Assembly (NCBI GenBank): GCA_021794075.1
Contig: JAJYRM010000003.1
Location: forward strand, 27,382-91,381
Origin: Bacteroidota bacterium
GTDB lineage: Bacteria; Bacteroidota; Ignavibacteria; Kryptoniales; JAKASW01
DNA: 64,000 nucleotides
Direction: 5' to 3'
The first letter of the stretch is position 1, and each line of letters opens with the position of its first letter. Position numbers and translations under genes: made by a program. The notes below the pieces were generated by a model. That model worked only from the letters and a program-made list of their open reading frames with translations. It did no database searches and was not told the origin of the DNA. Shown in pieces: positions 45,531 to 55,279 of this stretch.

Positions 45531-46436
45531 ATGACCATACGAATAGTCGGTGTACCAATGGATCTTGGCGCCGGCAGGCGCGGCGTCGATATGGGACCGT
45601 CGGCGCTGAGGATAGCGGGACTCGCTGAACGACTGCGCGAGATCGGCCACACGGTATTCGATGACGGCGACATCCCCGTTACGGTGCCTGAAAGCCAGGA
45701 AATCGCTGATCACAAACTAAAGTACCTTCCTGAAATTGTCCGGGTGAGCACGCTCCTCTCCCACAAAGTGGAATCAATAATGGAGAGCAAAGAATTTCCG
45801 CTCGTGTTGGGTGGAGATCACTCCATAGCGATGGGAACGATATCCGGGCTTTCCAACTACGCTCGCAAGCACAATCTCAGGTTTGGATTGATCTGGATTG
45901 ACGCCCACGCGGACATGAATACTCACGAGACGACCCCGTCAGGCAACATACACGGCATGCCGCTCGCCGCAGTACTCGGAGAGGGAGCGGTTGAGCTTAC
46001 GACCATCGGAGGCGATTTTCGCAAAGTTGATCCGAAGAATGCGGTTCTCATAGGCGTTCGGAATATTGACAATGCCGAGAAGGAGATCGTGCGGCGGATC
46101 GGCATCGCGCACTACACGATGTCGGACATCGATAAATACGGCGCTCACAGAATTATAGGCAGGGTTTTGAAGGAGATGCGTGATAAGGTGGATCTTCTTC
46201 ACGTCAGCTTTGATATCGACTCGGTGGATCCTTCAGTCGCTGCCGGCGTTGGAACTCCATCGCCGGGTGGACTGAGCTACCGCGAGACTCATTTGATCAT
46301 GGAAAACATTGCCGATTGCTCATGCATGAGCTCGCTGGAGGTGACGGAGGTAAATCCAATTTTTGATATTAAGAATCAGTCTGCCGAATTCGCCACCGAA
46401 GTAATAGCCTCCGCGATGGGGAAGAGGATAATCTGA
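45531..46436 (+). CDS. rocF: Arginase
   Basis: A 301-aa ureohydrolase. The manganese ligands are in GGDHSIAMGT, WIDAHADMNTHETTPSGNIHGMPLA and SFDIDSVDPSVAAGVGTP; the middle block THETTPSGNIHG is specific to arginases rather than agmatinases. It cleaves arginine to ornithine and urea in the cytoplasm. It starts 53 bp after accD with a GAGGG element. No urease or ornithine aminotransferase is adjacent, so the fate of the products is not visible here. Confidence 0.95.
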   Translation: MTIRIVGVPMDLGAGRRGVDMGPSALRIAGLAERLREIGHTVFDDGDIPVTVPESQEIADHKLKYLPEIVRVSTLLSHKVESIMESKEFPLVLGGDHSIAMGTISGLSNYARKHNLRFGLIWIDAHADMNTHETTPSGNIHGMPLAAVLGEGAVELTTIGGDFRKVDPKNAVLIGVRNIDNAEKEIVRRIGIAHYTMSDIDKYGAHRIIGRVLKEMRDKVDLLHVSFDIDSVDPSVAAGVGTPSPGGLSYRETHLIMENIADCSCMSSLEVTEVNPIFDIKNQSAEFATEVIASAMGKRII

Positions 46437-46582
46437 GTAGCAGAACAAAGAAAAGGGTACACCGGCGACAAGGATGTCATTGAGTCTAAAGAATAATTCT
46501 TACACGGCCATCGGTTCCTGTTCGATCTGGTTGTTCCTTGAGAGCCGAGTTAGTTTTCTTTTAATCAGCAGAAAATGAGTCT

Positions 46583-47443
46583 ATGAAGATAGTTAAAGAC
46601 GTTGCTGAAATGCAGCGAACAGCCGATGAGATCCGCCGGAGCGGGAAGAGGCTTGGCCTTGTCCCGACTATGGGATATCTCCACGAAGGCCATATGAGCC
46701 TTGTGGATGAAGCCCGGAAAAATGCGGATGTCGTCGCGATATCGATATATGTGAATCCCACGCAGTTTGCCCCGAACGAGGATCTCTCGAGTTACCCGAG
46801 GGACTTTGCCAGGGATGAAAAGCTGGCCGAGACACGCGGCGTCGACATAATTTTCGCGCCTAGCGACAGCGTCATGTATCCCCATAAGCAGCTGGCGTTT
46901 GTCGAGATAGAAGAAGTCTCGCGAGTTCTCGAGGGGGAGTTCAGGCCGACCCACTTCAAGGGGGTCGCGTCGGTTGTCGCGAAACTGTTCAACATAGTGA
47001 AGCCTCATATGGCAGTGTTTGGACAGAAGGATGCCCAGCAGGCATTCATAATACGAAAGATGGTTTCGGATTTGAACTTCGATGTGAATATAGTGCTTGC
47101 TCCAATAGTACGGGAGGAGGACGGACTGGCACTCAGCTCTAGAAACATCTACCTGTCTGAGGATGAGAGGAAGAAAGCGACGGTGCTCTACCGATCACTG
47201 AAGCTAGCGCAAAAAGCTGTCGGAGATAATGAAAGGAATCTTGCACGAGTACGGTCCGAGATGCTGGAGCTGATCGCTTCCCAATCCACAGGCAAGGTCG
47301 ATTATATAGATTTCGTGGACCCCGATACCTTTTCAAAAGTTGAAGATGTCGGCTCGTTGGAAAGGGTGCTTGCCCTCCTCGCGGTCAGGTTTGGGAGGAC
47401 GAGACTCATTGACAACATGATTCTGGAAACGCGTCCAAAATGA
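46583..47443 (+). CDS. panC: Pantothenate synthetase
   Basis: A 286-aa protein of standard size. The nucleotide-binding HIGH-like motif is TMGYLHEGHMSLV, followed by VNPTQFAPNEDLSSYPRD, the beta-alanine/pantoate region FGQKDAQQAF and the KMSKS-like LALSSRNIYLS. It joins pantoate and beta-alanine with ATP to give pantothenate, the precursor of coenzyme A. Its end overlaps a Nudix hydrolase gene by 4 bp, whose family degrades CoA. Confidence 0.97.
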   Translation: MKIVKDVAEMQRTADEIRRSGKRLGLVPTMGYLHEGHMSLVDEARKNADVVAISIYVNPTQFAPNEDLSSYPRDFARDEKLAETRGVDIIFAPSDSVMYPHKQLAFVEIEEVSRVLEGEFRPTHFKGVASVVAKLFNIVKPHMAVFGQKDAQQAFIIRKMVSDLNFDVNIVLAPIVREEDGLALSSRNIYLSEDERKKATVLYRSLKLAQKAVGDNERNLARVRSEMLELIASQSTGKVDYIDFVDPDTFSKVEDVGSLERVLALLAVRFGRTRLIDNMILETRPK

Positions 47444-48102
47444 AAACTAGTGATCTTGGCGCGCTGCGCGCGGCGTTGCCTGAAATCCCGGGCATACAAG
47501 GAGAAGATTATTTTGTCTCAGTGGTTCTCTTGCTTCTCGTCCCGGTCGGAGAAGAATTTTCCATTCTCTTTGAGAAACGGGCTACGTCGATTAGGCAGGG
47601 AGGAGAGATTTCGCTGCCGGGTGGTCGTCACGATAAAGAGGATGAGTCCCTTCAGGCGACGGCAATTCGCGAAACCAACGAGGAGTTGGGGATCCCGGCG
47701 GAGAAGATTACGATCGTCGGTCGTCTCGATTCAGTCTTTGCTCCGATGGGCGCGATGGTCCATGTGTTTGTCGGAGTAGCGGATATATCTCCCTCGTCGA
47801 TAAAGGAGAATCCCGATGAAGTTGAAAAAGCCTTCCTAGTGCCGGTGTCGTACTTCCAGGAAAACGCGCCGGAAGTCTACACGGTGGTTACAGAAGTCCA
47901 TCCAAAGTACAAAGACAAGTCCACCGGAGAAGAGGTTGTCCTTTTTCCAGCGAAAGAGCTCGGGCTGCCGAGACGCTATTGGGACGGTTGGGGTGGATTC
48001 AAGCACAGGATATTTGTCTTCAAGACTCCCGAAGGAACGGTTTGGGGATTAACGGCAAAAATACTTGTCGACTTCGTTAAAAAGCTGACAAAGGATGGAT
48101 GA
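47440..48102 (+). CDS. CoA pyrophosphatase-like Nudix hydrolase
   Basis: A 220-aa Nudix protein. The box GGRHDKEDESLQATAIRETN plus EELGI has the extra spacing residue found in the NudL/CoAse group, and LPGGRHD matches their typical LPGGxxD. These enzymes cut CoA, or acyl-CoA, to phosphopantetheine and 3',5'-ADP. The ATGA overlap with panC supports a CoA-related role. The C-terminal part (RRYWDGWGGFKHRIFVF) is also usual. ADP-ribose pyrophosphatase is a less likely alternative. Confidence 0.87.
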   Translation: MKTSDLGALRAALPEIPGIQGEDYFVSVVLLLLVPVGEEFSILFEKRATSIRQGGEISLPGGRHDKEDESLQATAIRETNEELGIPAEKITIVGRLDSVFAPMGAMVHVFVGVADISPSSIKENPDEVEKAFLVPVSYFQENAPEVYTVVTEVHPKYKDKSTGEEVVLFPAKELGLPRRYWDGWGGFKHRIFVFKTPEGTVWGLTAKILVDFVKKLTKDG

Positions 48103-48180
48103 GAAGCCAACTCTCCGGATTTTCACCTCGTGAGCCGGTGCTCTCAATAGAGTTCGGCGGCTGAAGACATACAGGCATAA

Positions 48181-48208
48181 AAAAAGGCGGTATTACAACC
48201 GCCTTTTT
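48181..48208. terminator. Bidirectional intrinsic terminator
   Basis: AAAAAGGCGGT and ACCGCCTTTTT form an 11-bp stem around a 6-nt loop. It has T-runs in both directions and lies between the convergent Nudix gene (plus) and the secreted-protein gene (minus). Confidence 0.9.
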
Positions 48209-48237
48209 GAAACCGCGGGAATTGTCCGCGCGGTTAC

Positions 48238-48669
48238 TTATTTCTTCCACTTACCTTTGACAGGCCAAACCTTTGCGACTCGGACGATGCTCAGTCCGGA
48301 TCTACTGTTCACTACCCCGGTGACTTTGACTTCCTGTTCCATATAAGGAAGCAATAGGGAGTTCGCAGATTTATTGGTCGAGGTTACTGCCAAATACACA
48401 TGTCCATGGCTAAGTATGCCGACAGGCAAGCCGCTTCTTACACATGCCGTCTGGCATGCCTTCGCGCTTTCGCCGTGGGTTCCTTTTGCCAAGTAGCAGG
48501 AGAGCCCAACGACCTGGCCCTCGAGCGTAGTGTTCATCGATTTCATGGACATAGCCATGTGCATGCCGTGACTTCCTTTCATGGACCCCATTCCCTGGGC
48601 CTGTGACATCGCGGCAGTTGAAACCACCGCCATGATTGCGAAAGCCACGATCTTCATGTATCGAGTCAT
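48238..48669 (-). CDS. Secreted Met/His-rich protein with conserved cysteines
   Basis: A 143-aa exported protein; the ATG at 48669 follows AGGAGGAGG closely. After the signal peptide (FAIMAVVSTAAMSQA) comes a Met/His/Ser-rich segment (GSMKGSHGMHMAMSMKS) that looks able to bind copper or another soft metal. A small beta-rich domain with three cysteines follows: VVGLSCYLAKG, AKACQTACVRSG and the last strand GLSIVRVAKVWPV. The conserved cysteine pattern suggests metal or redox chemistry in the periplasm. It lies 21 bp downstream of superoxide dismutase on the same strand. I know no named family. Confidence 0.65.
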   Translation of the reverse strand: MTRYMKIVAFAIMAVVSTAAMSQAQGMGSMKGSHGMHMAMSMKSMNTTLEGQVVGLSCYLAKGTHGESAKACQTACVRSGLPVGILSHGHVYLAVTSTNKSANSLLLPYMEQEVKVTGVVNSRSGLSIVRVAKVWPVKGKWKK

Positions 48670-48690
48670 TTCCTCCTCCTGCTTTTGTTC

Positions 48691-49278
48691 TTACTTATGA
48701 GCTTTGTCGAAACGCGCGGCCGCCTCTTTCCAGTTGAGGTTCTTCATGAATGCGGCGATGTAGTCTCCGCGTTTCAAACCGTAGTCAATCATAAACGCGT
48801 GTTCAAAAACATCGAGCACTACTATCGGTGTGCAGCCCGCGAGGTGTCCCATGTCGTGCTCGTTAATCCACTCGTTATAGAGCGCGCCGTTCGACCCATC
48901 GAGGTAAAGAAGCGTCCAACCGATGCCCCTCATGCTTCCAGCAGCTTTGAAGTCGGCTTCCCAGTTCGCGTAGCTTCCGAACTGCTTTTCGATAGCCGCG
49001 CTGAGGTTACTCTTCGCGAGCGGGTCTTTCCCGCCGAGGTTGTCGAAATAATATTCGTGGAGGCGCATGCCGTTGAATTCCCATCCGAACCTTCTCTTCA
49101 GCTCGGCATATTCCGGAGTACCCGTCTTACCGTCCTTCAACATCTGCGAAAGAATGTCCGCGACCTTGTTCGTGTTTGTTACGTACCCCTGATACAACGT
49201 GAAGTGATTCTCTAAAAGCTGCTTTGAGAAGCCCTCCATTCCGATTAGGTGACTGTAATTCTTAGCCTGATAAGCCAT
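48691..49278 (-). CDS. sodB: Superoxide dismutase, Fe/Mn type
   Basis: A 195-aa protein of the Fe/Mn family, without signal peptide. The metal ligands are visible as His in LENHFTLYQGYV, His in MRLHEYYFDNLGG, and the Asp and His in LDVFEHAFMIDYG. It dismutates superoxide in the cytoplasm. The metal cannot be told from sequence alone. It has a good AAAGGA site and starts a two-gene unit with the secreted Met/His-rich protein. Confidence 0.95.
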   Translation of the reverse strand: MAYQAKNYSHLIGMEGFSKQLLENHFTLYQGYVTNTNKVADILSQMLKDGKTGTPEYAELKRRFGWEFNGMRLHEYYFDNLGGKDPLAKSNLSAAIEKQFGSYANWEADFKAAGSMRGIGWTLLYLDGSNGALYNEWINEHDMGHLAGCTPIVVLDVFEHAFMIDYGLKRGDYIAAFMKNLNWKEAAARFDKAHK

Positions 49279-49463
49279 TGCTCATTCCTTTCTTTTTTGT
49301 TGCGAGAAATCGCCCCGCCCCCTTTCTGGCGATACGAGGCGATGACTCTCTTCTTGAAAAGGTTTTCTATTTCCTAAAGTTCCTTACGGCAGCCGATGTC
49401 TGTTTCTAAACCCTGTGTCGCTAATCCGTATCGTGGAGATGGCTGGATCTCCGCCGGAACTTC

Positions 49464-49817
49464 TTAAGCGCTGAACGAATGGCCGCAGCCGCAGGTACGG
49501 GTTGCGTTGGGGTTATCGAAAGTGAAACCTTTCCCGCTCAAACCATCCTGGTAGTCGAGCGTTACCCCAGCAAGATACGGGAGGCTCCTCTCGTCTATGA
49601 AGACTCTTACGCCCTGTGTCTCGATCACCCTGTCTGTATCATGCGAAGCTTCGTCGAAGCCGAGTGCGTAGCTGAAACCGCTGCATCCGCCTCCCTTGAC
49701 TCCAATTCTAAGCCCGGCTGTCTCGGGTACATTGTTCTCGGACATAACTCTCTTTATTTCCTGCGCGGCTCTTTCGGATATATTGATTTCCGCCTGAGCT
49801 GTCTCTAAGTCTGCCAT
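49464..49817 (-). CDS. A-type iron-sulfur carrier protein (HesB/IscA/ErpA family)
   Basis: A 117-aa protein with the three conserved cysteines of A-type carriers: the first in GGGCSGFSYALGF and the CxC pair in RTCGCGHSF. It delivers [2Fe-2S] or [4Fe-4S] clusters to apoproteins in the cytoplasm. AGGAGA precedes the start by 7 nt. It lies upstream of superoxide dismutase on the same strand but is separated by 185 bp, so joint transcription is uncertain. Confidence 0.93.
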   Translation of the reverse strand: MADLETAQAEINISERAAQEIKRVMSENNVPETAGLRIGVKGGGCSGFSYALGFDEASHDTDRVIETQGVRVFIDERSLPYLAGVTLDYQDGLSGKGFTFDNPNATRTCGCGHSFSA

Positions 49818-49876
49818 TTGTATTCTCCTGCGAATCTATTTGTAAAGTCTTGGTAAGATATTCCCAAGATGCATCA

Positions 49877-50176
49877 TCAGAATTTCAAGGACGGTTTACC
49901 CGGTTTTGTCGTCCGGAATTCGGGGTAGTTAAGAGTCCAGATTCCGTCGGTAACTCCCTTAAAGACCCCGTCTGAAACCATCACCTTGATTAACGCATTA
50001 GTAATGGCTTCAAGTTCCGCGTCCGACGTCCTAAAACCGCCTGAAATCAGGAAATAATTCACGGCGTAACGGATATCCCTGTAGAAGAGGTTCGAGTTAT
50101 GAAAAGTTGGGAACTTTGAGCGAAAAAAATTGAGGAATTGGATTTTGTGATTGGTGATGAAATCGATTTCTTTCAT
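49877..50176 (-). CDS. Small conserved-looking hypothetical protein
   Basis: The ATG at 50176 (MKEIDFITNHKIQFL) follows AAAGGACAAAGCC and is preferred over the longer track start; the product is 99 aa. It is a soluble, mixed alpha/beta protein with an aromatic-rich C-terminus (GIWTLNYPEFRTTKPG). I do not recognise the family. It lies 59 bp upstream of the A-type carrier gene on the same strand. Confidence 0.55.
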   Translation of the reverse strand: MKEIDFITNHKIQFLNFFRSKFPTFHNSNLFYRDIRYAVNYFLISGGFRTSDAELEAITNALIKVMVSDGVFKGVTDGIWTLNYPEFRTTKPGKPSLKF

Positions 50177-51535
<1,359 letters not shown>

Positions 51536-51545
51536 TCAGTTCATG

Positions 51546-51585
51546 TACGGGACGGGCCTGCCAATGGCCGTCCCGTATTTTTTTT
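51546..51585 (+). terminator. Strong intrinsic terminator after gapA
   Basis: TACGGGACGG pairs perfectly with CCGTCCCGTA, followed by eight T residues. Confidence 0.93.
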
Positions 51586-51618
51586 GCCCGAAACCATGGG
51601 CAGAGTAGAAAGGGTAGA

Positions 51619-52284
51619 TTGAATTTTTTTCTGATCGCAGCCGTGTTGTTGGGCTTCAACCCCACCCCGTCCCAGCAGAACGCCCGTGAAGTCTTCGATA
51701 GATGTCAAGCCCGAGTAATTGAAATCGACAGCTCGCTAAAAAGCATGGACTTGAGCTTCACTCAAAGGATGGAGTTGGTTTCGAGGGGCGGAAGTGTCGA
51801 TAACCTTGTTTTCAGGATAACGGTGCGCCACGGGATTTTTAAGAGAGAATTGATTTCCGGAACGGTGCCTAATGGGAGCCGCTTTAATGCCGGCTACGAC
51901 GCGTTCGATAAAATGTTCCTTTTGCACGAATATTTCTTTGATAAGGGGAAGACGCTTTCGAGTTGCGATCTTGAAGATCCTGCCGCAGGCGATGATCTCA
52001 GGCTCAAATTTTCCTTTGCCGAGCCGACGGACACCGATCATGCGATGAGCACGGTAACCGCGTCAATTGCTCCCGGTAACTTCACGCCCGTTTGGATAAG
52101 GGAGCATCTCAATGGACTACCGTTAGGAATGGAGTTTGACGACACGATTAACGTTTCACACGACAAAGCGCTGAATTTGTATTATCCGGAAAAGATAGTG
52201 ATGCGCATATACGGCAAGTTCTTCTTCCTCCATGGCGAGATCGGGAAGATTACGATTCGAAACGAGGGGCTTCATAGAATATGA
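51619..52284 (+). CDS. Secreted protein of unknown function, LolA-like suspicion
   Basis: A 221-aa protein starting at TTG, with a short signal peptide (FFLIAAVLLGFNPTPS). The mature part is strand-rich and reads like an outer-membrane lipoprotein carrier or periplasmic binding fold: SSLKSMDLSFTQRMELVSRGG, VTASIAPGNFTPVWIREHLN, YYPEKIVMRIYGKFFF. That likeness is only by eye. Its stop overlaps the next secreted-protein gene by 4 bp, so the two are coupled and may act together. It begins 34 bp after the gapA terminator. Confidence 0.55.
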   Translation: MNFFLIAAVLLGFNPTPSQQNAREVFDRCQARVIEIDSSLKSMDLSFTQRMELVSRGGSVDNLVFRITVRHGIFKRELISGTVPNGSRFNAGYDAFDKMFLLHEYFFDKGKTLSSCDLEDPAAGDDLRLKFSFAEPTDTDHAMSTVTASIAPGNFTPVWIREHLNGLPLGMEFDDTINVSHDKALNLYYPEKIVMRIYGKFFFLHGEIGKITIRNEGLHRI

Positions 52285-53024
52285 GGATCGCGATTCTTCT
52301 CCTTCTGGCGGGAATATGTACCACTGAAGCAAGGGCGCAGTCGCTTACGGCCGCATCGCTTTTGAGAGACTCGCGGCTCCGGATCGCGTCGTTGGAGAAA
52401 AGGGCCGACAGGGTAAACGGAAGTCTGATCGTGTCGGTCGCCTTTAAGGCGAGTATACTCGGAAGGACAGTTTCCGGAAACGCCAAGTACAGGATAATGA
52501 TAAGGGACGGCGTGGACATGGAAAACCAGGCGGTCGGGAAACCGTTTTTCTCGGACTCGGGGTCGGCGCGTATGATGGCAAGAGAATTTGCCCGAAGGCT
52601 GAACAAGCCTATGATGGACTATTATCTCGATATGGCGTTCCCCTGGAGAAGATTTCTCGCTCACGCCGACAAGAAACGAGAGTTTACGGCGACGCTCGAT
52701 TCTGATTCCGTTATGGTTGAGGGCCGGGTATGCTTCCTGATTTCTTACAAAGTCGACGCTGAAGGTGATTCCCTCAGCGCCGTGGGAGGAGGGAAGATTT
52801 GGCTTGACACTCACACACTTCTACCGGTGAGGACGGATCGCAATTTCAACACAAAGACCGATCGCGGAAACGCGCAAGTCGTTTCGACTTCCGAATTTGG
52901 CGCGATCCCTGGCGGAGTGCCGGTCTTGTTGAAGAGCGAGACGAGGACTGTCCCCAAGTTTTTCTTTGTGAGCTTGGGGGCGATCAAAACAATGGTTGAA
53001 CAATCTGACTTTAATCTGGAGTGA
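52281..53024 (+). CDS. Secreted protein of unknown function, partner of the preceding gene
   Basis: A 247-aa protein with a signal peptide (IAILLLLAGICTTEARAQ). The mature part shows strands such as VSGNAKYRIMIRDGVDMENQ, VCFLISYKVDAEGDSLS and GGKIWLDTHTLLPVRTDRN; the last resembles outer-membrane lipoprotein-sorting or MucB/RseB-like folds. No family is certain. It starts within the end of the upstream secreted-protein gene and ends 3 bp before pgk. Confidence 0.6.
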   Translation: MRIAILLLLAGICTTEARAQSLTAASLLRDSRLRIASLEKRADRVNGSLIVSVAFKASILGRTVSGNAKYRIMIRDGVDMENQAVGKPFFSDSGSARMMAREFARRLNKPMMDYYLDMAFPWRRFLAHADKKREFTATLDSDSVMVEGRVCFLISYKVDAEGDSLSAVGGGKIWLDTHTLLPVRTDRNFNTKTDRGNAQVVSTSEFGAIPGGVPVLLKSETRTVPKFFFVSLGAIKTMVEQSDFNLE

Positions 53025-53027
53025 AAA

Positions 53028-54254
53028 ATGGAGAATACTTTCAACAAGAAGACAATCGAGAACGTAAATGTAAAGGGAAAGAAAGTTCTGGTCAGAGTGG
53101 ATTTCAATGTGCCGCTTGACGAGAACAAGAACATTACGGACGATATCCGTATCGTGGAATCTCTCCCGACCATAAAGAAGATTATGAAAGATGGCGGGAT
53201 TCCTGTTCTAATGAGCCATCTTGGAAGACCGAAAGGCAAACCGAAGCCGGAATTTTCGCTGGCGCCGGTAGCCAAGAGGCTTGGTGAGCTGCTTTCGACT
53301 AAAGTGATCATGGCGCCGGATTGTATCGGCGAAGCCACGAAAGCGGCGGTTGCATCGGCGAAACCTGGTGATGTCGTACTCCTGGAGAACCTTCGCTTCC
53401 ACGCGGAGGAAGAGGCGAACGATCCGGAATTCGCGAAGCAGCTCGCATCGCTCGGCGAGATTTACGTTAACGACGCGTTCGGCAGCGCTCACCGCGCGCA
53501 TGCGTCCACGGAAGGGGTCACGAAGTTTCTCTCCGAAGGATCGATACGAAAGCCCGCCGTCGGCGGTTACTTGATGGAAAAGGAATTAAAGTACCTTTCT
53601 CAGGCTGTCGGGAACCCGAACCGTCCTTACGTCGCGATTATTGGCGGCGCGAAGATCTCAGGGAAAATTGACGTTATCAACAACCTTCTTGGCAAAGTCG
53701 ACGCGCTCATCATCGGCGGCGGAATGATGTTCACGTTCCTGAAGGCGATGGGAAAGGAAATCGGTAATTCGATACTCGAAGCCGACAAGCTCGAGCTCGC
53801 GAAGGAACTCCTGGCTAAAACGAAAAGCGGGAAGGCGAAGCTCCTGCTTCCGGTGGACTGCGTCGTCGCGGAGAAATTCGAGAACACTGCTGCCAGCAAG
53901 GTGGTTAGTGTCGATTCGATACCGCAGGGTTGGGTTGGCATGGATATCGGTCCGAAGAGCATCGAACTTTTCAGCAAGGAAATTGCAAGTTCGAAGACCG
54001 TCGTTTGGAATGGGCCGATGGGAGTGTTCGAGATGGACAACTTCGCGGCCGGAACAAAGGCGATAGCCGATGCGCTTGTTGTTGCCACAAAAAAAGGCGC
54101 GGCTACTATCGTAGGCGGAGGAGATTCCGCGGCGGCAATAGCGAAATTCGGCATGGAAAAACAGGTTTCGCACGTATCGACGGGCGGCGGCGCCTCCCTC
54201 GAATTCCTCGAAGGAAAAGTGCTCCCAGGTGTTGCAGCACTCGACAATAAATGA
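53028..54254 (+). CDS. pgk: Phosphoglycerate kinase
   Basis: A 408-aa enzyme of standard length. Motifs are [31 protein letters not shown] and [15 protein letters not shown] in the N-domain, then [25 protein letters not shown] and the C-terminal ATP-site GGGDSAAAI and [13 protein letters not shown]. It makes ATP and 3-phosphoglycerate from 1,3-bisphosphoglycerate. It is 3 bp downstream of the secreted gene pair, an odd mixing of envelope and glycolytic genes. Confidence 0.98.
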   Translation: MENTFNKKTIENVNVKGKKVLVRVDFNVPLDENKNITDDIRIVESLPTIKKIMKDGGIPVLMSHLGRPKGKPKPEFSLAPVAKRLGELLSTKVIMAPDCIGEATKAAVASAKPGDVVLLENLRFHAEEEANDPEFAKQLASLGEIYVNDAFGSAHRAHASTEGVTKFLSEGSIRKPAVGGYLMEKELKYLSQAVGNPNRPYVAIIGGAKISGKIDVINNLLGKVDALIIGGGMMFTFLKAMGKEIGNSILEADKLELAKELLAKTKSGKAKLLLPVDCVVAEKFENTAASKVVSVDSIPQGWVGMDIGPKSIELFSKEIASSKTVVWNGPMGVFEMDNFAAGTKAIADALVVATKKGAATIVGGGDSAAAIAKFGMEKQVSHVSTGGGASLEFLEGKVLPGVAALDNK

Positions 54255-54306
54255 TTAAAATGGAAACAGACGGAGGTTTATAGGTGTTGAGTAAGGTGAA
54301 GGAAAT

Positions 54307-55227
54307 ATGAGTTACTATACGAATTATTCGGGATACTATACGCCTCCGTCGAGTTTCAGATTCTTTCCGAAAGGGATGAAGTTTCTCCTCATCTCTACTT
54401 CGGCGGTCTTCCTCTTTCAGCTCTTCCTGCAGCTTGGCCTGCGAATCGGGCATGTATATCTGTACGATGTTTTCTTCAGACTCTTCGCGCTTTACCCTCT
54501 TGGTCAGGGGTTCCTGGTCTGGCAACTGGTAACCTACCTTTTTCTTCACGGCGGTTTCTTCCACATATTCTTCAATCTCCTGGCGCTCTGGTTCTTCGGA
54601 GTTGAGCTGGAGAATCTTTGGGGGACCCGCAGGTTTTTGACTTTCTACTTCATCTGCGGAATCGGGGCCGGGATATCAAACATACTCCTCACCCCACTCT
54701 TCACGACACCGCTGCCGACGATCGGTGCATCGGGAGCCATCTACGGCGTCCTCCTCGCCTTCGGAATGCTTTTCCCAGAAGTGCCGGTCTACATCGCGTT
54801 TCTTTTCCCGATAAAGGCAAAATATGTCGTGGCGTTTTTCATCGCGATGGAGTTGTTCAACGGTGTCATGAACACCTCTGATGGAATAGCGCACTTCGCC
54901 CACCTGGGCGGCGCGTTCGTCGCGTTCATATACCTTCTTTACTATCGGAGGTCAGTTCCTTCCTTTGGAAGACTTTCCGATTTCATGTCGAAGCAAAAGG
55001 AAGCATTGACAAGCAAGATTCGGCCGAAGAAGAAATATTCAGATACCAACGTCATTACGGATGTCAATTTCAGGGAGGTGAAGCCGCGCCGGGAAGTTCA
55101 CGATGAAGGCGGTTTCAGCCAGGCGAAGCTCGACGAGATTCTGGACAAGATAAGCGCGTCCGGATATGACTCGCTGACTGAAGACGAAAAGAAAGTTTTA
55201 TTCAATGCCAGTAAGAAGTTAAATTAG
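54307..55227 (+). CDS. Rhomboid family intramembrane serine protease
   Basis: A 306-aa membrane protein with at least six helices. The catalytic serine is in IGASGAIYGVL and the histidine in HFAHLGGAFV, and LFLHGGFFHIFFNLLALW is the conserved L1-loop and helix 2 region. The N-terminus is Tyr-rich and short. After the last helix a soluble tail (KAKYSDTNV-like basic region, then LDEILDKISASGYDSLTEDEK) matches the small C-terminal domain found on many Bacteroidota rhomboids. It cleaves substrates within the membrane; the target is unknown. Confidence 0.92.
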   Translation: MSYYTNYSGYYTPPSSFRFFPKGMKFLLISTSAVFLFQLFLQLGLRIGHVYLYDVFFRLFALYPLGQGFLVWQLVTYLFLHGGFFHIFFNLLALWFFGVELENLWGTRRFLTFYFICGIGAGISNILLTPLFTTPLPTIGASGAIYGVLLAFGMLFPEVPVYIAFLFPIKAKYVVAFFIAMELFNGVMNTSDGIAHFAHLGGAFVAFIYLLYYRRSVPSFGRLSDFMSKQKEALTSKIRPKKKYSDTNVITDVNFREVKPRREVHDEGGFSQAKLDEILDKISASGYDSLTEDEKKVLFNASKKLN

Positions 55228-55279
55228 TTTTTAGAGAGCGGTCAACCCGCTTTTTGACATAGATACGAGAGAGGATACG

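Noticed and set aside
46437-46582. Possible small RNA between arginase and panC
   Set aside because: Only a short AT palindrome is present, with no promoter-terminator pair.
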